Below, piece after piece: positions 36,095-43,730 of a stretch of 64,000 bases of DNA. Origin of the DNA: CAWIVH01 sp963839475 (GTDB lineage: Bacteria > Acidobacteriota > UBA6911); assembly GCA_963839475.1 (NCBI GenBank), contig CAWIVH010000019.1:124001-188000 (forward strand), in the 5' to 3' direction. The notes below the pieces were generated by a model, which saw only the letters and a program-made list of their open reading frames with translations, had not been told where the DNA came from and made no database searches. The translations under genes were made by a program, and so were the position numbers. Positions within the stretch are counted from its first letter, which is position 1, and the number at the start of each line of letters is the position of its first letter.

Positions 36095-36120
36095 GGCAAC
36101 TAGGGTTTTCCCTAGTTGCC
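36095..36120. promoter_or_regulatory. Perfect 11-bp dyad between divergent dehydratase and porin genes
   Basis: GGCAACTAGGG-TTTT-CCCTAGTTGCC is a perfect 11-base inverted repeat with a four-base centre. It lies about 80 bases upstream of the serine dehydratase start and 90 bases upstream of the porin start, in the 194-base divergent gap. This position suits an operator serving both directions. The symmetric half-site arrangement would suit a dimeric regulator, for example a LuxR/NarL-type one. A similar core recurs at 26195-26210. Confidence 0.55.
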
Positions 36121-36209
36121 TCCGCCGATCCATCGGCTTAAAACAGGCGTCAGCGATAAGTGTTGTCACCAGCGTCGACAACCCGCAAGGATCGCAAGGA
36201 GATCATACG

Positions 36210-37693
36210 ATGAATCTGAAAACCAAACTGGCAGGAATCTGCCGGAGGCGAACAAAGCAGCGGGAAATGATCAGACCGGTTGGTCGAATCCCAAGTATGG
36301 GAAGCGCGCACGTTCTATTTTTGCTCATCCTCCTCTCTCTGGTCTGGGCCAGGCCGGCTTTGCCACAGTCTCAGGAAGCAAAGAAGCCGGATATCGAGAA
36401 AATACAGAAGAGGCTCGAGCAGCTGGAACAGGAAATTCGGGAACTGAAGGGTCAGTTGAGCGAGGCGCAAAGGGTACAGAAAACCGCGGCCGACGCCGGC
36501 AACCGCCATCGACGCCGGTTGTGGCGGCCTCACCTGCCCCCAAACCACCCGAAGCGGCTCAGAAGGCAGGGGGCACGTCGCTCGACATATACGGTTTCGC
36601 CATGCTCGACATGGGATACGACTTCAAAACCACCAATCCGGACTGGTATGACGTCGTCCGCCCCACTAAGCTGCCTTCCTACAAAGGTGAGTTTGCTCCA
36701 AATGGAAATGTGTACGCCGGCGTACGGCAAAGCCGCTTCGGCGTGAAATCATCCACCCCGACGAAATACGGGGACCTCAAAACGCAGTTTGAATTTGAAT
36801 TGTTCGGAACGGGAGTCGATGCCGGCCAGACAACATTCCGCCTGCGCCACGCCTACGGCGAATTGGGCCAATTCGGCGCCGGCCAGACCTGGAGCCCCTT
36901 CATGGACATCGATGTCTTCCCGAACACGGTCGAGTATTGGGGGCCGACCGGGATGGTCTTTTTCCGAAACGTGCAGGTTCGCTGGATGCCCCTCAAAGGC
37001 GACAGCAGGATCACGATCGCCCTCGAGCGGCCGGGCGCCAGTGCCGACCAGGGCATCTATGCAAACCGCATCGAACTGCAGGGTGTCAAGCCCCGCTTCA
37101 ATTGGCCGGATCTTTCGGGGCAGGCCCGCATGGGCAGGAAATGGGGTTACCTCCAGATTGCGGGCATTGTCCGAAAGATCGGTTGGGAAGACGTCGACAA
37201 CATCGCGCCTAACCTGAGCGGAAGCGCCGTTGGATATGGATTCAATTTTTCCTCGAACCTTAATTTCAGCAAAAACAACATCGGCAAGTTCTCGCTGGTC
37301 TATGGCGAGGGCATCCAGAACTACATGAATGACGCACCGACCGATATCGGCATCAGAAACAACTTTGGGAACAAAGCCAAGCCCGTCGAGGGCGAACCCT
37401 TGCCTCTCCTGGGCGCCGTGGCGTTCCTCGACCACACTTGGAGTGAGCGTTTCACTTCTTCACTCGGCTACTCCATGCTGGACATCCACAATTCCACCGG
37501 CCAGACAGCGGATGCATTCCGCCAGGGCCATTATGCGGTTGCCAACCTGCTTTTCTATCCGGTCAAAAAAGTCATGGTCGGGGGTGAGTTCCAGTATGGA
37601 AGGCGCATCAACAATAAGGACGGCTTCAACGTCAACGACTACCGCATGCAGTTCTCTTTCAAATATGACTGGTCGAAAGGCTTTGCGTTTTGA
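36210..37693 (+). CDS. Outer-membrane porin with N-terminal coiled coil (DcaP-like), one frameshift
   Basis: A porin of about 495 residues. A signal sequence (HVLFLLILLSLVWARPALPQ) follows an extended n-region. A coiled coil (KIQKRLEQLEQEIRELKGQL) and a Pro/Ala linker come next. The beta barrel starts at LDIYGFAMLDMGYDF and ends in the aromatic strand YDWSKGFAF. N-terminal coiled coil plus barrel is the design of DcaP-type trimeric porins, some of which pass dicarboxylates. The frame changes within the linker near 36480-36500, where the first frame reads RHRRRLWRP and the barrel frame picks up as STPVVAASPAPKPPEA. AAGGAG eight bases before the ATG supports the start. It leads the operon porin-aspartase-asparaginase-Dcu. 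Confidence 0.82.
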
Positions 37694-37735
37694 CCGTGGG
37701 GGACAGCGGTAAATGAGGAATTTACTGGAGGCACC

Positions 37736-39220
37736 ATGAAAAGAATTGTGATCACCTTCGCAATATTGACCTGCCTGATACTCACATCGGTGGCGGGTGG
37801 TCAGGAAAAGGCCAGAATTGAAAAGGATCTACTCGGCGAAAAAGAAATCCCGGCCGCCGCGTATTACGGTGTGCAGACGGCAAGGGCGCTCGAGAACTTT
37901 CAGATTTCGGGCATCCTGATCAATCACTATGCCGGGTTCGTCGAATCCTGGGCGATCGTCAAACTGGCGGCGGCCAGAGCCAACGCGGAAGTCGGCGCCA
38001 TGAAGCCCGAGACCCTGCAGGCGATAGAAAAAGCCTGCCAGGCGGTGCGAGACGGCAAGTATCACGACCAGTTTCTGGTCGACTGGTACCAGGGAGGGGC
38101 GGGCACGTCGACAAATATGAACGCCAACGAGGTGCTGGCCAACGTCGCGCTGGAACTCACGGGACACAAAAAAGGTGAATACCAGTACGTCGATCCTCAT
38201 GATCATTTGAACATGTCTCAGTCCACCAACGATTCCTACCCCACCGCGATCAAAGTCGCGCTGCTGCTGCGGAACGACCGGTTGATTGCGGAAATGAAGA
38301 ATCTTGTGGCTTCCTTCCGGCTGAAAGGGGATGCGTTCCTGGAAATCGTGAAGATGGGCCGGACGGAAATGCAGGATGCCGTGCCGATGACCGTGGGCCA
38401 GGAGTTCCATGCCTTCGCCGCCTCGCTGGAAAGTGAAATCCAGCTGCTGCAAGATGCCGAGAAATACCTCTATGAAGTCAACATGGGGGCCACCGCCATC
38501 GGGACCGGGATCAACGTACCCAAGGGTTATCCGGAGAAGTGCGCTGCCCATCTGGCCAAATTGACCGGCAAGCCGATCGTGCCGGCCAAGGACATGCTCG
38601 CGGCCACCTGGGATCAGCAAGGGTATGTCGTTTATTCGGCCGCCCTGCGGAGCCTGGCAATCAAACTTTCGAAGATCTCCAGCGACCTGATCCTGCTTAC
38701 CTCCGGCCCGCGGGCGGGACTGTATGAAATCAACCTGCCGCCGCTGCAGCCGGGATCCTCCATCATGCCGGGAAAAGTCAACCCGGTCCTACCCGAAGTG
38801 ATGAACATCGTCGCATTCAGGGTGATGGGGAATGATTACTCCGTTACCATGGCCGCGAGCCACGGACAACTGCAGCTCAATGCCTACGAGCCGCTCGCCG
38901 GGCTGGCGACCATTGAATCCCAAAATCTGATTTTTCGCACTTCCTTCACATTCAGGACCAAGTGTATCGACGGCATCACGGTGAATGAAAAAACCCTGCA
39001 GCACTACATGGAAACAACGGTCGGGATCGTTACGGCGCTGAATCCGGTTCTGGGTTACGAAAAGGCAACGGAACTGGCTGCGGAAGCCTACAAGACCAAC
39101 AAAGGTATTCTCGAAATCATCCGGGAAAAGCGCATCCTGACCGAACAGCAGATCAAGGACCTGCTCGATCCGGTGAAATTGACCGGGCTGGACAAAACCA
39201 AGTACCTGAAAAAGCTGTAA
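37736..39220 (+). CDS. aspA: Exported aspartate ammonia-lyase (aspartase)
   Basis: A 494-residue aspartase: L-aspartate to fumarate and ammonia. It matches AspA rather than fumarase at the diagnostic positions: YQGGAGTSTNMNANEVLAN, GHKKGEYQYVDPHDHLN and GSSIMPGKVNPV with the catalytic serine loop. About 22 residues precede the normal AspA start (ARIEKDLLGEKEIP) and have the build of a Sec signal: KR, then IVITFAILTCLILTSVA, then GGQ. Aspartases are normally cytosolic, so export is a prediction from this extension. The gene lies 42 bases after the porin and 25 bases before asparaginase, with GGAGG before the ATG. It turns the product of asparaginase into fumarate for the Dcu carrier downstream. 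Confidence 0.92.
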   Translation: MKRIVITFAILTCLILTSVAGGQEKARIEKDLLGEKEIPAAAYYGVQTARALENFQISGILINHYAGFVESWAIVKLAAARANAEVGAMKPETLQAIEKACQAVRDGKYHDQFLVDWYQGGAGTSTNMNANEVLANVALELTGHKKGEYQYVDPHDHLNMSQSTNDSYPTAIKVALLLRNDRLIAEMKNLVASFRLKGDAFLEIVKMGRTEMQDAVPMTVGQEFHAFAASLESEIQLLQDAEKYLYEVNMGATAIGTGINVPKGYPEKCAAHLAKLTGKPIVPAKDMLAATWDQQGYVVYSAALRSLAIKLSKISSDLILLTSGPRAGLYEINLPPLQPGSSIMPGKVNPVLPEVMNIVAFRVMGNDYSVTMAASHGQLQLNAYEPLAGLATIESQNLIFRTSFTFRTKCIDGITVNEKTLQHYMETTVGIVTALNPVLGYEKATELAAEAYKTNKGILEIIREKRILTEQQIKDLLDPVKLTGLDKTKYLKKL

Positions 39221-39245
39221 CGATTTTGTGAAAAGAGGCCATCCT

Positions 39246-40320
39246 ATGAAACTGAAATCAGAAACCCGAATACTGGTCTTGTGCACTGTTGATAATTTTC
39301 TGCGGGCAGATTTCAGCCGCTCAGCAGAAAAAGCTGCCTAACGTCGTCATCCTGGCCACCGGCGGCACGATCGCCGGAGCAGCGGCCTCCGGCACGCAAG
39401 CCGCCTACACGTCCGGAGCCGTGACCATCGACGCGATGATCGCCGCGGTTCCAGGCATTCGCGATCTTGCCAGCATCAAGGGAGAGCAGATTTCCAACGT
39501 CGGATCACAGGACATGAGCATGGACATCATGCTCGCTGTCGCCAAGCGCTGCAATCAACTGCTTATGAAAGGTGACGTCGACGGCATCGTGGTTACCCAT
39601 GGCACCGACACCATGGAAGAAACCGCTTTTTTCCTGAACCTCACGGTCAAGAGCGATAAACCGGTCGTGCTGGTCGGCTCCATGCGGCCCTCTACGGCCG
39701 TTAGCGCCGACGGGCCGTTAAACCTCTACAACGCCGTCGGCGTCGCGGGAGATCCTGCCGCCAAAGGGCGCGGCGTCCTGGTTATGATGAATGATTGGAT
39801 TCATGCCGCTCACTCGCTTACCAAAACGAGCACGACGGCGATCCAGACCTTTATGTCGCCCTTGCGCGGCCTGGTTGGAGTCGCCAATTACGGCAAGAAT
39901 GACTATTACAGCACCCCCATATGGAAGCACACGACCGGGAGTGAATTCGACATAACCAATGTCACCAAGCTGCCACGGGTTGACATTCTCTATGCTTACG
40001 CCGACATGGCTCCGGACCTGATCGATGCCTCCGCCGCCAACGGCGCCAAAGGGATCGTCATAGCGGGGGTCGGCAACGGCAACATGAACAAAGTTTCACT
40101 TGAAGCAGCGCAGCGCGTCGCCAAGAAGGGCGTCGTCGTGGTGAGAAGCACCCGAGTGGCCACGGGAACGGTCGGGCGGAATGTGGAGGTGAACGATGAT
40201 CAGATGGGTTTTGTCGCCTCCGATGAGCTGAATCCGCAGAAGTCGAGAATCCTTCTGATGCTGTCGCTGCTCAAACCGCGCAGCACGACTGAAATCCAGA
40301 AGTTGTTTCAAACTTACTGA
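39246..40320 (+). CDS. ansB: Exported type II L-asparaginase, frameshift in the signal peptide
   Basis: About 357 residues: asparagine to aspartate and ammonia. The two catalytic threonine motifs are ILATGGTIAG and VVTHGTDTMEETAFFL. SMRPSTAVSADGPLNLYNAV and the C-terminal DELNPQKSRILLMLSL are type II landmarks. Translation must begin at the ATG at 39246 (AGAGG upstream), giving KLKSETRILVLCT, but that frame ends after 31 codons. Skipping one base near 39286-39290 gives LIIFCGQISAAQ and then the mature enzyme, restoring a normal Sec signal. An open frame also exists from a TTG at 39289. The substrate side is periplasmic, as for E. coli AnsB. Confidence 0.9.
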
Positions 40321-40339
40321 TAGTGCCCGGATCAACACG

Positions 40340-40397
40340 AAGGGCGCGAAGGCCTCGAAGCCATTGAACGTGGTTTCTTTGCGGCCTTTGTGCCCTT
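40340..40397. repeat. Fold-back element with G-U-compatible arms after asparaginase
   Basis: AAGGGCGCGAAGGCC at 40340-40354 faces GGCCTTTGTGCCCTT at 40383-40397. In RNA from the plus strand all 15 positions pair, two of them G-U. It lies between asparaginase and the Dcu gene and may act as a processing or attenuation hairpin inside the operon. The same sequence style (GCGAAG...CTTTGCGG) recurs at 51643-51671. Confidence 0.45.
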
Positions 40398-40450
40398 TGC
40401 GGTTCAGTTTACTGATCTGACCGATTTCTGGAGAATAGGAGGGCAACATC

Positions 40451-41785
40451 ATGGTTTGGCTTGAACTCGGCATTCTGCTCGCCTGCATCCTGATCGGCGC
40501 GCGGCTGGGGGGAATTGCCCTCGGCACGGTCGCGGGCATCGGCCTCGTCCTGTTTGTATTCCTCTTCCGGCTGCCGCCGGGCGGCCCTCCCGGAACCGTC
40601 ATCGGCATGATCATCGCCGTCATTACCGCGCTGGCGACGATGCAGGCCGCCGGAGGGCTCGATTACCTCGTCAGCCTCGCTGAAAAGATCATGCGCAAGC
40701 ACCCCGGGCACATCACCTTCATTGCCCCGGTCGCGACCTATCTCCTGGTATTCGCATCCGGCACGACCCACGTCATCTACGCGCTCCTGCCGGTTATCGC
40801 CGAGGTCTCGCGCAAAGCCGACATCCGGCCTGAGCGGCCGCTGTCGATAAGCGTGATTGCGGGCTTTCAGGGAGTCCTGGCCTCGCCGATTTCGGCGGCG
40901 ACCGTGGCCATGATCGGACTCTTCACGGCAAGCCAGGTGTCGCTGCCGCGCATGCTCGCCATCGTCGTCCCCTCGACCTTCATCGCCGTTCTAATCGGCG
41001 CGCTCTCGGTCGCGTGGCGGGGAAGGAAATTGAGCGAAGATCCGGAATATCAGAAACGGCTCGCCAGCGGCGCCGTAAAACCACCCGAACCAATGCCCGC
41101 CCTAAAGCCAGGCCAACTGTTCCAAGCCCGGGGCTCGACTCTGATGTTCCTCGCCGGCATTGCGCTGGTTGTCCTGATCGGCATGTTCCCGAATCTGCGG
41201 CCGGTCTATCAGGTAGTAGAGAATGGCGCAGTTGATACCGATCAGATCAGCATGGGGATGGCCATCATGATCGTCATGCTGGCCATTGCCGGATTCACGA
41301 TGATCTTTTTCAAGGCCAATCCCGAAACAGCGCTGAAAGGCACCATCATGCGCAGCGGGATCGCCGCGGTGATTTCGATTGTCGGCGTCTCCTGGCTGGG
41401 CTCTTCCTTCTTCGAAGGCAACCGCAGCTTCATCGTCAGCGGAATATCGGACTTGATCCGGCAATATCCCTGGGCGTTTGCCGCAGGATTGTTTGCCCTT
41501 TCGATGATGCTTTTCAGCGCCGCCGCAACGGTCGCTATACTCGTGCCCGTAGGCCTTGCGTTGGGACTGCAGCCCATGATGCTGATCGCGCTCTATCCGG
41601 CGGCCAACAGCGTCTTCTTCCTCCCTACGTACGGAACGCTGCTCGCCGCCGTCTCCTTTGACCAGACGGGCACCACCAAAATCGGGAAGTACCTGCTGAA
41701 CCATAGTTTTATGCTGCCGGGAATGGTGACCGTGGTTGCGGCCATACTTATTGCGCTTTCCCTGATCGCGGTTCTTCCGGGATAG
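40451..41785 (+). CDS. dcuA: Anaerobic C4-dicarboxylate transporter (DcuA/DcuB family)
   Basis: A 444-residue inner-membrane carrier with about ten to twelve helices. Family segments include ITALATMQAAGGLDYLV, SLAEKIMRKHPGHITFIAPV, SGTTHVIYALLPVIAEVS and GFQGVLASPISAATVAMIG. Dcu proteins exchange fumarate, malate or aspartate for succinate during anaerobic growth. It sits in an aspartase-asparaginase operon, so fumarate uptake against succinate export is the likely role. In E. coli aspA and dcuA are also neighbours, but there the aspartase is cytosolic. AGGAGG eight bases before the ATG fixes the start. DcuA and DcuB cannot be separated with confidence from sequence alone. Confidence 0.9.
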   Translation: MVWLELGILLACILIGARLGGIALGTVAGIGLVLFVFLFRLPPGGPPGTVIGMIIAVITALATMQAAGGLDYLVSLAEKIMRKHPGHITFIAPVATYLLVFASGTTHVIYALLPVIAEVSRKADIRPERPLSISVIAGFQGVLASPISAATVAMIGLFTASQVSLPRMLAIVVPSTFIAVLIGALSVAWRGRKLSEDPEYQKRLASGAVKPPEPMPALKPGQLFQARGSTLMFLAGIALVVLIGMFPNLRPVYQVVENGAVDTDQISMGMAIMIVMLAIAGFTMIFFKANPETALKGTIMRSGIAAVISIVGVSWLGSSFFEGNRSFIVSGISDLIRQYPWAFAAGLFALSMMLFSAAATVAILVPVGLALGLQPMMLIALYPAANSVFFLPTYGTLLAAVSFDQTGTTKIGKYLLNHSFMLPGMVTVVAAILIALSLIAVLPG

Positions 41786-41882
41786 CTGCGGGAACCGGAA
41801 GAAGCCCAAGCCGGGCGGGCGGCGTTTCGTGTCGAACCTGCGTGTCTGGTGAAACCTGGCAGGGATGTTGCGGGATTTTGCG

Positions 41883-41916
41883 GGCCCTGGCTGATCGATT
41901 CGCTTCAGCCAGGGCC
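41883..41916. terminator. Hairpin between convergent dcuA and outer-membrane gene
   Basis: GGCCCTGGCTGA at 41883-41894 and TCAGCCAGGGCC at 41905-41916 form a perfect 12-bp stem with a ten-base loop, in the 164-base gap between convergent genes. No T-run follows on either side. A bidirectional terminator or transcript-end stabiliser is likely. Confidence 0.6.
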
Positions 41917-41949
41917 TCTATTGGGCGGGAATCGGGGCCCATCCATTCT

Positions 41950-42807
41950 TCAAAAAGAGATTTGAACTCCTGCCATAGGACCTTTCTGGGTCAACCTGAG
42001 GCCAATCCGGTCCGCGGTGTTATCGTTCTTTATTACAAGTCGGCTTCCCATCTGGTAACCGGCTTTCAGATTGATGTGCTTGTTGACGGTGAAACCCAGG
42101 GCCCCTGTCGCCGATACGAAGTTTCCATAGCCGAAGAAATACATCCCATTGATATTCCCATCAATGAACAGGCGCGGCGAATTGGCCAGGTACAAGCGGA
42201 ATTCCGGTCCGGCGACGGGAATCAGCGCCGTCAACGAGGAAGTGGCTGATCTGGCCGCGTGAGCTACGCCGTCACCGGTAACCTGGGCGGCCGCATTGAT
42301 GGAGGCATAGGTATCGAATATGTTGGCCTGCACTGCAATTCCAAGATGCCCGCGCTTACGCCGGATGATGTCGTACTGGTAGCCCAAACCGTACATAGGG
42401 ACCTCCAGAGTGCTTTGAGTCTTGAGCCCGGCTTCGAAGGTTTTGCCTTCGAAAACGATAGTGCGCACAAGGGTATTTTCATTGGACCGGTTGAAGGGGA
42501 TTCCGACAAAGTAGAGGTGGTTCTTGCGCGTAAATCTCCAGTCCATTTTGCCGGAAAAGGTTGAATAGCCATCACCGAGGCCCAAGGTATTCTTCAGATC
42601 GATCGTGCCGGTTCCGGAGGATCCCTGCACATCTCCGGAAGGTTTCGAATAGACCCAGTAGCCCTCGAGCCGGAATTTATAGGAGTCAAATTCGTCCTTG
42701 CTCTGGGCATTAAGACTAGGGACAGCAGCTGCCAACAAAAGCAGACCAAGACTCAGCGTGAGCATTGTGTGACCCGGGCATTTTTTGGTTTTGTTATTCA
42801 TTGACAT
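41950..42807 (-). CDS. Outer-membrane beta-barrel protein of unknown function
   Basis: A 285-residue protein with a Sec signal (LTLSLGLLLLAAAVPSLNAQ) and a mature part made of alternating strands rich in aromatic and glycine residues (for example YKFRLEGYWVYSKPSGDVQG). The last residue is phenylalanine (MAGVQISF), the usual barrel-assembly signal. I do not recognise a specific family. A small (8-12 strand) barrel is likely. It is transcribed toward the dcuA gene and shares no clear operon partner; the DUF2490-like gene lies 109 bases upstream on the same strand and may be co-transcribed. Confidence 0.7.
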   Translation of the reverse strand: MSMNNKTKKCPGHTMLTLSLGLLLLAAAVPSLNAQSKDEFDSYKFRLEGYWVYSKPSGDVQGSSGTGTIDLKNTLGLGDGYSTFSGKMDWRFTRKNHLYFVGIPFNRSNENTLVRTIVFEGKTFEAGLKTQSTLEVPMYGLGYQYDIIRRKRGHLGIAVQANIFDTYASINAAAQVTGDGVAHAARSATSSLTALIPVAGPEFRLYLANSPRLFIDGNINGMYFFGYGNFVSATGALGFTVNKHINLKAGYQMGSRLVIKNDNTADRIGLRLTQKGPMAGVQISF

Positions 42808-42916
42808 GCCGTCTCCTTCGACGAAGTGAAAGAGTGGATTTTATAGGAAAGGTGCGAGTAATCAAGCCAGGGATTGTCTTCGGTATCGAATATCTGTGCG
42901 GGGATCCATTTTCCCA

Positions 42917-43612
42917 TCAATAATAGAGATTAACCACGATTCCAAAGCCGTTCACGGTCCGGTTCGAACTCCCGCCGGTGTCGTTCTGGTGCTCAAGATA
43001 ACTTTCAAACTCGATATGTTTGGTGATTGGAAAGGCTGATCCGCCTATCAGCGCCGTCCGGCTCACTTTGTGATGCCTGCTGTCGTAATAGAGTTCGGCG
43101 CGGGCATAAGGATTGGCCTTCACCCGGCCGATGGTGAACTCCTTTTCGACTGTCAGCCGGTTGCGGTAACGCCAGGAGAAGGTTCCCTCAATGGACCGCA
43201 AATCCATGCGGCTTCTATCCGAGACGAGCACTCCGAGCGCTAAGGGATAGCGCGGTGTAACCTCCACTACTCCCCGATGCTCATTGGAACCGTCGCCTGT
43301 ATAGGGATGGATGAGACGATACCCGAGCCGTACCGCCACCAATCGATTCTTGGATTCGTCCAGACGAAATCCACCCCATTTGTTCATCTTCCTCAACGGC
43401 TTGAGGTAGAAATCAAAATTCGGACCGTACTCCCCCTCCGAAGTCTCTTTGCTCTCTTTGACGGTTGTGGCCAGGAAGTAGAAGCGCATCTTGTCATTCA
43501 GCTTCACAAAGGTGCTTACCTCGGGCCAAACTTGATTACTTTGCGCCCGGGCGGGGATTCCGGAGGCAATGAAGAAGAACAAGAAGCAGATCTTTCTAAT
43601 GGGCTTTCTCAT
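42917..43612 (-). CDS. DUF2490-like outer-membrane protein
   Basis: A 231-residue exported protein (signal KICFLFFFIASGIPARAQ) with the look of DUF2490 proteins: VWPEVSTFVKLNDKMRFYFL near the mature start, RLGYRLIHPYTG, and a C-terminal strand ending in tyrosine (GIVVNLYY). DUF2490 members are small outer-membrane barrels of unknown function. I start at the ATG at 43612 because the signal begins there; 15 extra codons upstream add nothing recognisable. Same strand as the barrel gene downstream, with a 109-base gap. Confidence 0.72.
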   Translation of the reverse strand: MRKPIRKICFLFFFIASGIPARAQSNQVWPEVSTFVKLNDKMRFYFLATTVKESKETSEGEYGPNFDFYLKPLRKMNKWGGFRLDESKNRLVAVRLGYRLIHPYTGDGSNEHRGVVEVTPRYPLALGVLVSDRSRMDLRSIEGTFSWRYRNRLTVEKEFTIGRVKANPYARAELYYDSRHHKVSRTALIGGSAFPITKHIEFESYLEHQNDTGGSSNRTVNGFGIVVNLYY

Positions 43613-43730
43613 AAGTGAAGACTGGAAAAAAACCAAGCTGCCATTGGCATTCAGCATGTAATCCTGCGGGTCCGGGATTCAGCCCGGACCCCATGGATTC
43701 ATTGAAACGAGAGCAAAAATAAAAGCGCCT

